Part shown: positions 1-8,052 of the stretch, piece after piece
Position numbering within the stretch: position 1 is the stretch's first letter
Layout: every line of letters starts with the position of its first letter
NCBI GenBank assembly: GCA_002841885.1
Contig: PHBE01000003.1
Location: 1 to 64,000 of the forward strand
DNA length: 64,000 bases
Origin: Deltaproteobacteria bacterium HGW-Deltaproteobacteria-18
GTDB lineage: Bacteria; Desulfobacterota; Desulfovibrionia; Desulfovibrionales; Desulfomicrobiaceae
Reading direction: 5' to 3'
Translations under genes and position numbers: made by a program
The notes under the pieces: generated by a model
Told to the model about the DNA's origin: nothing
Databases searched by the model: none
Seen by the model: only the letters and a program-made list of their open reading frames with translations

Positions 1-228
1 GGGCGACTTGGCACCGACGGAGATGCGGCCGGAGTTGGCAGCATTGGTCGGGGCGAGCACGCCGGCCGCGAAAATCAGCTTGTTTTCGGCGGAAAGCGGG
101 TGACAGTTTGCCGGGACTTCCTTATTGACCACTCTTGAGGTCAGGGCGCGACCTCCCAGACCGGCCAACTCGCCGAGTTCCTCAAACTTGAAGCTCTTGG
201 TCCTGGTATTGATGCGTAGGATTTTCAT
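1..228 (-). CDS. Aldehyde:ferredoxin oxidoreductase, N-terminal part (cut by window edge)
   Basis: Only the first 76 codons lie in the window; the gene runs leftward off position 1. The start ATG (226-228, minus strand) follows a good AAGGAG ribosome site. The protein opens MKILRINTRT, has the glycine-rich GLGGRAL segment, and continues with a PLSAENKLIFAAGVL stretch and a PTNAANSGRISVGAKSP stretch. These match the N-terminal domain of the tungstopterin AOR family, which oxidises aldehydes to acids with ferredoxin as acceptor in the cytoplasm. The family call is from remembered family pattern; substrate class cannot be judged from the fragment. It is divergent from the unknown gene at 335. 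Confidence 0.8.
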   Translation of the reverse strand, partial: MKILRINTRTKSFKFEELGELAGLGGRALTSRVVNKEVPANCHPLSAENKLIFAAGVLAPTNAANSGRISVGAKSP

Positions 229-334
229 GAAGACTCCTTGAAGGTTGAGCGCATTTGCGCGTGTTGAACTTGCTTTTATAGGCATGATAGCAGACAGTCT
301 TCATGGAAAGTCAAGAAAAAAGGGGGTTTGTGTC

Positions 335-943
335 ATGGAAGGCATAACTTGTGCTGCATCGAATCGACTGGTTCTTACAATTCCTGAAACTTCCGCCAGG
401 ATCTGGCACGGCTTGCTGAGACGAGGTGTGGGCGTATTTCTGGAACAGGCGGTCAGTGTGCGTGATTTCATGACCGAGATTCTCGGCATGGATTTGCAGT
501 ATGCGACCAACAGCGTGCCGGGGCTTTTTCTGAACAACGCGCCCGTTGATGAATGGCGCGAGGAGCTTGTCGGCGACGGTGACGAATTGGGCATGAGCGG
601 GACCATGCCGGGCCTTTGCGGTATCGCCCTGCGCCGGTCGAGTCCCATCCGGGCCTTTCGCCCCGATCTGGTCAGCCGACATGACGATGAGAAAAGCAAG
701 GGTGGCGTGGCCGTGGTCAAGATGTTCAATTTCGTGGCGCTGGACTGCTTCAAGCCGGTCCTGAAGCGCGGGGTTGTGGTCTCTGCCCAGTCTGTGCTCC
801 AATACGTGGACGATCAGGAGATCGACCTTGGCGAGTGCAATTGCGAATGGAACGAATCCTCCGCCACTCCCTCCGAGGTTCGTGAAATTCTGGCCGGAGC
901 CTGCGAAGATATTACCCTTGTCGTAAGGATGAACGCTGAATGA
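335..943 (+). CDS. Uncharacterised 202-residue protein
   Basis: I do not recognise this family with confidence. The open frame extends further upstream, but the ATG at 335 is preceded by AGGGGG at a sensible distance and is preferred over an ATG at 284. No signal peptide or membrane segment is visible; the protein is mixed alpha/beta in character, with an interior MPGLCGIALRR stretch preceded by GLFLNNAPVDEW, and a C-terminal half containing a CNCEW cysteine pair. It is divergent from the aldehyde oxidoreductase, and its stop overlaps the rlpA start (ATGA), so it is probably co-translated with rlpA. The AOR neighbourhood hints at a cofactor or partner role, but that is only context. Confidence 0.6.
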   Translation: MEGITCAASNRLVLTIPETSARIWHGLLRRGVGVFLEQAVSVRDFMTEILGMDLQYATNSVPGLFLNNAPVDEWREELVGDGDELGMSGTMPGLCGIALRRSSPIRAFRPDLVSRHDDEKSKGGVAVVKMFNFVALDCFKPVLKRGVVVSAQSVLQYVDDQEIDLGECNCEWNESSATPSEVREILAGACEDITLVVRMNAE

Positions 944-1716
944 TCCCGGGTATGTTGAGGGGACACAGTATTTGCGGATGGCTGGGCGCGTTGCTGGTCA
1001 TCGCGCTATTGTGTGCAGGCCTGAGCGGATGCGGTTCGAAGTATGTCCCCGGAATCAGCATTCCCCCGGCCCCGTCAAAGAAGACCCCGCCACCCGCGTC
1101 CACGGGCAAGGGGGGAACATACAAGCCCTACACGGTGCTCGGGCAGACCTATTATCCGCTGGGATCCGCAGACGGATACTCCGAGACAGGGGTCGCCTCC
1201 TGGTACGGTTCGGATTTTCACGGCAAGAAAACCGCCAACGGCGAGCGCTACGACATGTACCAGATGACGGCCGCGCATCGTATCCTGCCCATGCATACGC
1301 GTCTGGTGGTCAGGAACCTGGACAACGGGCGCACGACCGAAGTGCGGGTAAACGACCGCGGGCCGTTCGTGGGCAACCGCATCATCGATCTGTCCTATGC
1401 GGCGGCGAGCGTGCTGGGCGTTGTCGGTCCGGGCACGGCGCGGGTCAGTTTGCAGACCATTGCCGGGCAGCGCATTCAGTACGTCGGGCCTTTTTATGTG
1501 CAGTATGGGGCGTTCGTGGTCGAGGAAAATGCGCGCAGACTCAAATCACGTCTTGTTTCCCGTGGTTATGCGGGCACCAGGGTTGCGAAAGGCGAGTTGC
1601 ACGGCACTACGTTCTGGCGGGTGCAGGTCGGGGCTTTCTCCAGCCTGGGCGAAGCGGAATCGATGCGGCTGCGCTTGACCAAAGAAAGCCCGGGGTGCTT
1701 TATTATTGCGGATTAA
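940..1716 (+). CDS. rlpA: RlpA-like septal lipoprotein (lytic transglycosylase family) with SPOR domain
   Basis: Residues 1-31 are a lipoprotein signal ending in LSGC (Cys31). After a proline-rich linker a double-psi beta-barrel domain spans about 84-171, with the GVASWYGSDFHGKKTANGE signature and VNDRGPF/RIIDLS segments typical of RlpA. A SPOR domain follows at about 183-256 (FYVQYGAF and WRVQVGAF repeats), which in this family binds denuded peptidoglycan at the division septum. Family members cleave glycan strands during cell separation. The start overlaps the previous stop (ATGA). Its 3' end overlaps the convergent IHF-like gene by 14 bp. Confidence 0.9.
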   Translation: MIPGMLRGHSICGWLGALLVIALLCAGLSGCGSKYVPGISIPPAPSKKTPPPASTGKGGTYKPYTVLGQTYYPLGSADGYSETGVASWYGSDFHGKKTANGERYDMYQMTAAHRILPMHTRLVVRNLDNGRTTEVRVNDRGPFVGNRIIDLSYAAASVLGVVGPGTARVSLQTIAGQRIQYVGPFYVQYGAFVVEENARRLKSRLVSRGYAGTRVAKGELHGTTFWRVQVGAFSSLGEAESMRLRLTKESPGCFIIAD

Positions 1717-1996
1717 GCTCGGCTCGCAGCTTGCGCGAAATGCGGAAGACGACAACCTTGCGCTCGGACAGGATTATGGATTCACTGGTCTGGGGGTTGC
1801 GGCCCTTGCGCGCATCTTTTTCGTAGGCTTCGAACTTGCCGAATCCGCTGATGAGAAGGGAGTGGTCTTTTTTGACCGCTTCCTTCATAATGTCGAGCAT
1901 GGTTTCAACCTGCGCCTTGACCTCGGCACGGTTTCGCTCCGACTTTTCGTAAATGTTGTCGACAATTTCTGCTTTTGTCAGCGTACTGTTGCTCAT
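1703..1996 (-). CDS. HU/IHF-family DNA-binding protein (IHF-alpha-like)
   Basis: 97 residues, the normal size of the DNABII family. It has the LTKAEIVDNIY N-terminus, GFGKF turn, the beta-arm tip with KGRNPQT, and VVVFRISRKLRAELN at the end. The tip motif and spacing are nearer to IHF alpha than HU. The chosen ATG at 1994-1996 has GGAGGACTG just upstream, whereas the frame itself stays open further back without any ribosome site. The family bends DNA and organises the nucleoid, and IHF assists sigma-54 promoters, one of which I propose at 39.47 kb. The stop lies inside the rlpA coding end. Confidence 0.88.
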   Translation of the reverse strand: MSNSTLTKAEIVDNIYEKSERNRAEVKAQVETMLDIMKEAVKKDHSLLISGFGKFEAYEKDARKGRNPQTSESIILSERKVVVFRISRKLRAELNPQ

Positions 1997-2137
1997 CAGT
2001 CCTCCTGGTCCGGGAAACTCCCGGATGACGGTATGTCTATCTTCCTGAAATAAAAGCGTTTTTTGGAAGAATGGTCGTAAGTTGCCGCTTGAAATGATTA
2101 TTCTTAAATGTGCAATATCCAACGTGGGTTTTTTTTT

Positions 2138-2162
2138 CAAGCCTAACAGCTTGTTTTTTTTT
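2138..2162 (+). terminator. Weak hairpin with T9 tract in leader of the radical SAM gene
   Basis: CAAGC (2138-2142) and GCTTG (2149-2153) can pair around a 6-nt loop and are followed by nine Ts. It lies about 14 bp before the proposed ATG at 2176 and another T9 tract sits just before it. It may stop read-through from rlpA or act as an attenuator; the stem is only 5 bp. Confidence 0.35.
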
Positions 2163-2175
2163 CTTTTTGGCCAAT

Positions 2176-3213
2176 ATGACAAAAATTTTGAGGCATCGTT
2201 TTTCCCACCCCGAACCGCTGCAAGAAAGGCTCAGGCTTCTCCCGGTTTTTCTGCCTTTTGCCGGTTGTCCCAGTCGTTGCGTTTTCTGCGATCAGCATGC
2301 CCAGACCGGACTTGAGAATATCCGCCTTGAAGATGCCCTGGGGGATTTGCGCGAGCGCCTGGCCCGGGAAGAGGGGCGCTCTTTCGGGCTGGGTTTTTTC
2401 GGAGGCACTTTCACGGGCCTTGGGCGTGTCTGGCAGGAACGTTTTCTGGGGCTCGCGGCGGATTTTACGGGACCTGGCGGTCTGGTCCATCTGCGCGTCT
2501 CCACGCGCCCCGACCGGGTGGACCCCGAATCCCTCAGATGGCTGCGAGCCAGCGGCGTGTCCATGATCGAGCTTGGCGTGCAGACGTTTTCCTCCTCAGT
2601 GCTGGAGGCGAGCGGGAGGGGCTATGACGGGGCTGTGGCCGAAAGGGCCTGCGCCATGGTCCGGGAGGCCGGCCTTGAGCTTGGCATTCAGCTCCTGCCC
2701 GGACTGCCGGGACATGACGCTCCCTTGTGGCGGGAGGATGTGCGCAAGGCCCTGGCCCTGGCTCCGGATGTGGTGCGCATCTATCCGTGCGTGGTGGTGC
2801 GGGGTACGGGCCTTGCGGACATGCTCCTTCGGGGTGAATACGCGCCCTGGCCGCTGGATGTGGCCGTGGAAGAGAGCGGCCGGGCCCTGCTGGAGTTCTG
2901 GAAGGCGGGAGTGCGGGTCATCCGCCTGGGCCTTGCCGGAGAACCTGGACTGCTCGAACGCCTCGTGGCCGGCCCCTGGCATCCGGCTTTTGGCAACATG
3001 GCACGCTCCCTGGCATTGAGGCTATTGCTGGAGGAAAGACTCGCCGGTCTGACCGGGCGGGTGACGAAGATTTTTCTGCCCTCACGCCTTGGCGGCGAGC
3101 TTTGGGGGCATGGCCGGGTCAATGCCGAGGCGCTGGCCCGGCTTGGCATCGTTAGGGAAAATGTAAATTTCTGGTCCGAGACGGACATTGCCCTGGAATT
3201 GGAGGAACAATGA
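2176..3213 (+). CDS. Radical SAM protein (Elp3/HemN-like superfamily), function unknown
   Basis: 345 residues from ATG 2176. The motif CPSRCVFCDQ gives the Cx3Cx2C ligand set of the radical SAM [4Fe-4S] cluster near residue 32. GFFGGTFTGL follows as the glycine-rich SAM-binding strand, and ELGVQTFSS plus GIQLLPGLPG are TIM-barrel strands seen in the Elp3/coproporphyrinogen-oxidase-like radical SAM group. The start has no evident Shine-Dalgarno and lies just after two T tracts; an upstream GTG at 2110 would translate low-complexity sequence and is rejected. The stop overlaps rimO (ATGA), so the two are translationally coupled. The substrate is unknown. Confidence 0.75.
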   Translation: MTKILRHRFSHPEPLQERLRLLPVFLPFAGCPSRCVFCDQHAQTGLENIRLEDALGDLRERLAREEGRSFGLGFFGGTFTGLGRVWQERFLGLAADFTGPGGLVHLRVSTRPDRVDPESLRWLRASGVSMIELGVQTFSSSVLEASGRGYDGAVAERACAMVREAGLELGIQLLPGLPGHDAPLWREDVRKALALAPDVVRIYPCVVVRGTGLADMLLRGEYAPWPLDVAVEESGRALLEFWKAGVRVIRLGLAGEPGLLERLVAGPWHPAFGNMARSLALRLLLEERLAGLTGRVTKIFLPSRLGGELWGHGRVNAEALARLGIVRENVNFWSETDIALELEEQ

Positions 3214-4535
3214 AACAAGTGCATATACATACCATCAGCCTGGGCTGCCCCAAGAATCAGGTGGACACGGAGTGGATGCTGGGCGGGTTCGGCTCGTCTT
3301 TCGTCAACGCCGCCGAGCCCGAGGGCGCGGACGTGGTGCTGATCAACACCTGCGGCTTCATCGAGCCCGCTGTCAGCGAGTCCCTTCAGGTTATTCTCGA
3401 CATGGCGCAGCGCCTGGCCGACCTCGATCCCCGGCCCAGCCTCGTGGTCACGGGTTGTCTGGTCTCTCGTTACGGGCAGGACCTGCGCGGCGAGTTGCCG
3501 GAAGTGGATCTTTTTTTGGAAATCGGTCGCCAAAGGGAACTTGGTCAGCGCTTGCGGGAGCTTGCGGCGCAGCGGGAGGACGTGCATCCGGGGCTTGAGT
3601 CCGCTCTTGGCGGATTCACGGCAGCGCGGCTTCTGACCACGCCCCAGAGCTTTGCCTACCTCAAGATCGCCGAAGGGTGCGACAACCGCTGTCGTTTCTG
3701 CACCATCCCCTCCATTCGTGGGCCGCTGGTCAGCCGCGACGAGGCGTTGATTCTCGACGATGCGCGGCGTTGCCTGGACCAGGGACGCAAGGAGCTGGTG
3801 CTCATCGCCCAGGACGTGACCGCCTATGGTCGGGACCGGGGGCAAAAGGCCTTGCGAGGCCTGCTTGAAAAGCTTGCGCCTCTGAAAGGGCTCGAGTGGA
3901 TGCGCCTCATGTATCTTTACCCGGCCGGGCTCGACGGCGAATTGCTGCGTTTTCTTTCCGAGCTGGGCAAGCCCTTCATTCCCTATTTCGACATTCCCCT
4001 GCAGCACGCCCATCCGGACATCCTGGCTTCCATGGGGCGTCCTTTTCAGCGCGATCCCCGGGCTGTTGTGGAGCAGGTCCGCGAATTTTTCCCCGAAGCG
4101 GCGCTGCGCACGACCTTCATAGTCGGCTACCCCGGAGAAACCGAGGAACGTTTTCTGGCGCTGGAGTCGTTTGTTCGCGAGGCGCGCTTCATGCACCTGG
4201 GAGTTTTTCCCTACTACGCCGAGGATGGGTCCGAAGCGGCGCTTCTGCCGGATCAGCTGCCCGACGAGGTCAAGGAAGAGCGCCGGGACCGCATCATGCA
4301 AATGCAGGTCGAAATCAGCGAGGACCTGCTCGCCGGATTCGAGGGCCAGGAGCTTGACGTACTGGTGGACCGGGCTCATGAAGAGTGGCCGGGACTTTAC
4401 GAAGGCCGGGCCTGGTTCCAGGCTCCCGAGGTGGACGGAATCACCTATGTCAGCGGCGAGATGGTTGCGCCCGGCAAGATGGTCCGGGCCGTAATTGAGG
4501 AGGTCAAGACGTATGATTTGGTGGCCCTGGCGTAA
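3210..4535 (+). CDS. rimO: Ribosomal protein S12 methylthiotransferase RimO
   Basis: 441 residues. The N-terminal methylthiotransferase domain has SLGCPKNQVDTE and INTCGFIEPA, carrying cysteines for the auxiliary [4Fe-4S] cluster. The radical SAM domain has EGCDNRCRFCTIPSIRG with Cx3Cx2C. The C-terminal part, from about residue 375, is a TRAM-type domain (GLYEGRAWFQAPEVDGITYV). The IPYFDIPLQHAHP segment separates RimO from tRNA-modifying MiaB in my reading. RimO adds a methylthio group to an aspartate of ribosomal protein S12 in the cytoplasm. It overlaps the preceding radical SAM gene by 4 bp, and rpsA lies downstream, a translation-related setting. Confidence 0.93.
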   Translation: MKQVHIHTISLGCPKNQVDTEWMLGGFGSSFVNAAEPEGADVVLINTCGFIEPAVSESLQVILDMAQRLADLDPRPSLVVTGCLVSRYGQDLRGELPEVDLFLEIGRQRELGQRLRELAAQREDVHPGLESALGGFTAARLLTTPQSFAYLKIAEGCDNRCRFCTIPSIRGPLVSRDEALILDDARRCLDQGRKELVLIAQDVTAYGRDRGQKALRGLLEKLAPLKGLEWMRLMYLYPAGLDGELLRFLSELGKPFIPYFDIPLQHAHPDILASMGRPFQRDPRAVVEQVREFFPEAALRTTFIVGYPGETEERFLALESFVREARFMHLGVFPYYAEDGSEAALLPDQLPDEVKEERRDRIMQMQVEISEDLLAGFEGQELDVLVDRAHEEWPGLYEGRAWFQAPEVDGITYVSGEMVAPGKMVRAVIEEVKTYDLVALA

Positions 4536-4633
4536 GTACCGGCAGGGGCATAAAGTGCATTTGCCGCCAAATTAATTTTTGATCTCGGTGTATTATGTGC
4601 AATAAAAGGATATTTTTCCGGAGATTATTCTGG

Positions 4634-4662
4634 TTGTCAAGGTAGATTCACTCTGCTAGGAC
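4634..4662 (+). promoter_or_regulatory. Possible sigma-70 promoter for rpsA
   Basis: TTGTCA (4634-4639), a 17-bp spacer and TAGGAC (4657-4662) stand 32 bp before the rpsA ATG, inside the 160-bp gap after rimO. The -35 is good and the -10 is imperfect. An AT-rich patch upstream (about 4570-4615) could hold an alternative. Confidence 0.35.
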
Positions 4663-4694
4663 TGCCCAAATTTATTTTGTTAGGGGGTAAACAT

Positions 4695-6476
4695 ATGAAC
4701 AACACTCAAACCACGCCAGAGTCCATGAATGATTTCGACATGGAGATGGATTTTGAGTCTCAACTCGAGAACTATCTCAACTCCGATTTCGGTGACATCG
4801 AAGAGGGAGTGATCGTTTCGGGCGAGGTCGTGAAGATTGATGACAGCTACATTCTCGTGGATGTCAATTTCAAGTCCGAGGGTCAGATTCCACTCGATGA
4901 GTTCATGGAAAACGGCCAGGTGACGGTAAAAGTTGGCGACACAGTCGACGTATATGTTGTCCGCAAAAATGAGCGTGAAGGCTCCATCGTCCTGTCCAGG
5001 GAAAAAGCCAAGCGCATGCAGGTCCTGGACGAACTGGAAAAACTGCTCGACTCCGGCGATGTCGTGGTCGGCCGCATCGTGCGCCGCATCAAGGGCGGTT
5101 ATGTTGTTGAAATCAAGGGAATCGAGGCCTTCCTGCCCGGCTCCCACGTCGATCTGCGTCCGGTTCCGGACATGGACGCGCTGGTCAACCAGGATTTCGA
5201 ATTTCGCGTGCTGAAGATCAATCGCCGCCGCAGCAACGTTATTGTTTCCCGTCGTGTGCTTCTTGAGGAAGATCGTGACCGCAAGCGCGGCGAATTGCTG
5301 ACCACCCTCGAAGAGGGCCAGTCCGTCAGCGGCGTGGTCAAGAACATCACCGAATACGGCGTGTTCATCGACCTCGGCGGTCTCGACGGCCTGCTGCACA
5401 TCACCGACATGTCCTGGAAGCGCATCAAGCATCCCAAGGAAATGGTCCAGCTGGGCGACGAGCTGACCCTGAAGGTTCTTTCCTTCGACAAGGACGAAAA
5501 GAAGGTTTCCCTTGGTCTGAAGCAGCTGGTCATGGACCCCTGGGCCAATATCTCCGAAAAATACCCCGAGGGCTACAAGCTCGCCGGCAAGGTCACCAAC
5601 CTGGTTGACTACGGTGCGTTCGTGGAGCTGGAAGCCGGCGTTGAGGGCCTTGTGCACATCTCCGAGATGTCCTGGACCCGCAAGCTGCGTCATCCCTCCC
5701 AGATGGTCCGCCCCGGCGACGAAGTGGATGTCATCATCCTCGGCGTCGACGTGGACCGCAAGCGCATCTCCCTCGGCATGAAGCAGGTCGCTCCCAATCC
5801 CTGGGATCTGGTGGCCGAGAAGTACCCCGAGGGCACCATCCTTGAAGCCAGCGTCAAGAACATCACCGAATTCGGTCTGTTCATCGGCATCGAGGACGGC
5901 ATCGACGGCCTCATTCACGTGTCCGACCTGTCCTGGACCAAGAAGATCCGTCACCCCAACGAACTCTACAAGGTGGGCGACGTTGTCCGGGCCAAGGTTC
6001 TGACCGTGGACAAGGAGAACGAGAAGTTCACCCTGGGTATCAAGCAGCTGGCCGACGATCCGTGGCTGGACGTGCCCAACCGCTACCCTGTGGGCACCAT
6101 GCTGACCGGAACCATCACTAACATCACGGATTTCGGTCTGTTTGTTGAGGTCGAGGAAGGCATCGAAGGTCTGGTTCACGTCAGCGAAATGAGCAAGAAG
6201 AAGATCAAGAGCCCCAAGGAAGCCTTCAACGAAGGCGACTCCATCGAGGCCAAGGTCATCCACGTCAGCGCCGACGAGCGCCGTCTGGGCCTGTCCCTCA
6301 AGGCTCAGGAGCCTGAGCGCAAGCGCACTGGCGGGGCCGGTGAATTCCGCACCACCCAGAGCGGTTCCATGACCGGCAGCAACCTCGGCGACATGATCCG
6401 TCAGAAGATGGAAGAGAATGCCGAAAACGGTGTCGAGACCGACGTCGAGACCGAAGCCGGGACCGAAGAAGAATAG
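4695..6476 (+). CDS. rpsA: 30S ribosomal protein S1
   Basis: 593 residues from the ATG at 4695, which has AGGGGG upstream. Six consecutive S1 RNA-binding repeats are visible, beginning near residues 33, 116, 203, 288, 375 and 462. Repeats three to six share the GLxHIxxxSW pattern (for example GLLHITDMSW and GLVHISEMSW). The tail is acidic (ETDVETEAGTEEE). S1 on the small subunit captures mRNAs, particularly those with weak Shine-Dalgarno sites. A TTG upstream in frame has no ribosome site. It is probably monocistronic, since a clear terminator follows. Confidence 0.96.
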   Translation: MNNTQTTPESMNDFDMEMDFESQLENYLNSDFGDIEEGVIVSGEVVKIDDSYILVDVNFKSEGQIPLDEFMENGQVTVKVGDTVDVYVVRKNEREGSIVLSREKAKRMQVLDELEKLLDSGDVVVGRIVRRIKGGYVVEIKGIEAFLPGSHVDLRPVPDMDALVNQDFEFRVLKINRRRSNVIVSRRVLLEEDRDRKRGELLTTLEEGQSVSGVVKNITEYGVFIDLGGLDGLLHITDMSWKRIKHPKEMVQLGDELTLKVLSFDKDEKKVSLGLKQLVMDPWANISEKYPEGYKLAGKVTNLVDYGAFVELEAGVEGLVHISEMSWTRKLRHPSQMVRPGDEVDVIILGVDVDRKRISLGMKQVAPNPWDLVAEKYPEGTILEASVKNITEFGLFIGIEDGIDGLIHVSDLSWTKKIRHPNELYKVGDVVRAKVLTVDKENEKFTLGIKQLADDPWLDVPNRYPVGTMLTGTITNITDFGLFVEVEEGIEGLVHVSEMSKKKIKSPKEAFNEGDSIEAKVIHVSADERRLGLSLKAQEPERKRTGGAGEFRTTQSGSMTGSNLGDMIRQKMEENAENGVETDVETEAGTEEE

Positions 6477-6514
6477 CCTGACGGCAGCTTCGTGCCCGTT
6501 ATCCCAGTATGACG

Positions 6515-6552
6515 CGAGGCTGCATCCGTAAGGGTGCGGCCTCGTTTTTTTT
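6515..6552 (+). terminator. Rho-independent terminator of rpsA
   Basis: CGAGGC (6515-6520) pairs with GCCTCG (6539-6544), extended by further GC pairs towards the loop, and eight Ts follow. It lies 38 bp after the S1 stop and immediately before mqnE. Confidence 0.85.
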
Positions 6553-6565
6553 AAGGACCCTGAAG

Positions 6566-7648
6566 ATGATTGAAAGCAGACTCGACAGTGCCGCCAAAAA
6601 GCGGCTGGCCACGTTGAAGGCAGGAGAGCGCATAGAGCCGGAGTTCGCCCTGGAGATTGCCCGCAATGCCTCGGTGCACGAGCTGGGCGAGGCGGCCCTG
6701 AAGCAGCGCCGGGCACGGCATGGCGACAAGGCCTATTACGTCTACAACCAGCACCTGAACTATACCAACGTGTGCCGCAATCAGTGCCGCTTCTGCGCAT
6801 TTTTCAAGAAGGCCGGGGAGGAAGGGGGATACACCTACTCGCTTGAAGAGGCCAGAAAGCGCCTCACGGACCGCCTCCATGAGCCCATCCGCGAGATCCA
6901 CATCACAGGCGGCCTGAATCCGGACCTGCCTTATCAGTACTACCTCGACCTTTTGGCCCTGTGCAAGGAAGTGCGGCCCCAGGCCGTGGTCAAGGCCTTC
7001 ACCGCCGTGGAGGTAGCCCACTTCGCCGACACCCTGGGCACGGACGAGGTCACCGTGCTTCGCGAGATGAAGGCCGTGGGTCTGGACGCCTTGCCCGGTG
7101 GTGGAGCCGAGGTCTTTTCTCCTGCCATGCGCGAGCAGTTGTGTCCGGAAAAGGTCACCGCCGATCGCTGGCTGTACATTCACGGGCTGGCCCACGATAT
7201 GGGCATGAAGACCAATTCCACCATGCTTTTCGGGCACATCGAATCATGGGAAGACCGCATCCATCACATGGAACGCCTGCGTGCCGCAGAGGACGAAAAG
7301 CCCGGTTTCATCGTCTTCATCCCCCTGGCCTATCAGCCGCAGAACAACGCTCTGAGTGCTGCTGGCCCCACGGGCGAGGAATACCTGCGCACCATTTCCG
7401 TGGCGCGTCTCTTTCTGGACAATATTCCGCACATCAAGGCCTACTGGGCGTTTTCCGGCATCAAGGCCGCACAGATGGCGCTGTGGGCCGGAGCTGATGA
7501 TTTCGACGGCACCATCGTGGAAGAGAAGATCGGGCATGCGGCTGGTGCCGACTCGCCCAAGGGCATGACCATCTCCGAACTGGTCGAGACCATCGCCGCC
7601 ACGGGCTTTACCCCGGTGGAGCGGGATACGTTCTTTCACGAACTATAG
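6566..7648 (+). CDS. mqnE: Aminofutalosine synthase (radical SAM, menaquinone futalosine pathway)
   Basis: 360 residues from ATG 6566, with AAGGACC upstream. NYTNVCRNQCRFCAFFK carries the Cx3Cx2C cluster site. Other MqnE/CofH-like marks are EIHITGGLNPDLP, LDALPGGGAEVFS and MKTNSTMLFGH. MqnE joins an enolpyruvyl-benzoate precursor to the deoxyadenosyl radical to give aminofutalosine, the first committed stage of menaquinone synthesis by the alternative route. The related MqnC and CofH share the fold, but the GGGAEV and GLNPD motifs fit MqnE best. A prenyltransferase of UbiA type lies at 53.9 kb in the same window. The gene appears to stand alone between two terminators. Confidence 0.88.
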   Translation: MIESRLDSAAKKRLATLKAGERIEPEFALEIARNASVHELGEAALKQRRARHGDKAYYVYNQHLNYTNVCRNQCRFCAFFKKAGEEGGYTYSLEEARKRLTDRLHEPIREIHITGGLNPDLPYQYYLDLLALCKEVRPQAVVKAFTAVEVAHFADTLGTDEVTVLREMKAVGLDALPGGGAEVFSPAMREQLCPEKVTADRWLYIHGLAHDMGMKTNSTMLFGHIESWEDRIHHMERLRAAEDEKPGFIVFIPLAYQPQNNALSAAGPTGEEYLRTISVARLFLDNIPHIKAYWAFSGIKAAQMALWAGADDFDGTIVEEKIGHAAGADSPKGMTISELVETIAATGFTPVERDTFFHEL

Positions 7649-7664
7649 GGTCCTGCCCGGTTGC

Positions 7665-7701
7665 CGCCGCTGACTGGGCCGGGAGCGTGAGCGGCGTTTT
7701 T
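7665..7701 (+). terminator. Terminator of mqnE
   Basis: CGCCGCT (7665-7671) pairs with AGCGGCG (7690-7696), followed by five Ts. The loop is long (18 nt) and partly GC-rich. Confidence 0.6.
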
Positions 7702-7702
7702 C

Positions 7703-7721
7703 CTTGACTTTTTTGGTCAAG
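7703..7721. promoter_or_regulatory. Palindrome upstream of the 47-residue membrane protein
   Basis: CTTGACTTTTTTGGTCAAG has 6-bp arms around a 7-nt centre, 58 bp before the small gene. It contains a TTGACT that could be a -35, but no good -10 sits 16-18 bp away. It may be an operator or a promoter element. Confidence 0.35.
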
Positions 7722-7779
7722 ATATGGTTGTGAAAAGTTCCACATACGAATTTCTGGGACACGTTACGAGGAGGGAGTC

Positions 7780-7923
7780 ATGCTGGGTGAGCTTTTTGGG
7801 AACATGCTGCACAGTACGGTGCAGGGCTTCATCGGGGTCATCGGGATTTTTACGTATCTTGCGGCCATAGTCATCGCCGCGATTTACCGCATCAAGGAAG
7901 GCATGAAGGAAGGCCATCATTAG
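7780..7923 (+). CDS. Small single-span membrane protein, 47 residues, unknown
   Basis: ATG at 7780 is preceded by GAGGAGGGAG, one of the best ribosome sites in the window; the stop TAG is at 7921-7923. The product begins MLGELFGNMLHSTVQGF, followed by one hydrophobic helix (about residues 18-36, ending AAIVIAAIY) and a short charged tail (RIKEGMKEGHH). The layout suggests an inner-membrane helix with a cytoplasmic basic end. It has its own upstream spacer and a strong terminator, so it looks like an independent transcription unit between mqnE and glgB. I do not recognise the family; small subunits of membrane complexes look like this, but nothing proves that. Confidence 0.7.
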   Translation: MLGELFGNMLHSTVQGFIGVIGIFTYLAAIVIAAIYRIKEGMKEGHH

Positions 7924-7948
7924 AATAGCTTCCTTGCTGGATTTTTTA

Positions 7949-7974
7949 AGCGCGGCTTTGACCGCGCTTTTTTT
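7949..7974 (+). terminator. Rho-independent terminator after the small membrane protein
   Basis: AGCGCGG (7949-7955) pairs with CCGCGCT (7962-7968) around a 6-nt loop and is followed by six Ts. An ATG at 7975 in the glgB frame lies at its very end and is therefore unlikely to be used. Confidence 0.88.
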
Positions 7975-8052
7975 ATGTCCAATCCCCATCCGCCCTTGCC
8001 AATAGACCTCTCTCTTCCCTATCGTGACATCCAGAATCATCGGAGGTTATTC

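Noticed and set aside
4680-6800. A 706-codon open frame on the minus strand opposite ribosomal protein S1
   Set aside because: The plus frame gives six S1 repeats with a good start; the minus translation has repetitive, compositionally odd sequence and no recognisable domain.
7975-8052. Upstream start for glgB at ATG 7975
   Set aside because: It sits at the end of a terminator with no ribosome site, while ATG 8053 has GGAGG and gives the expected N-terminus.
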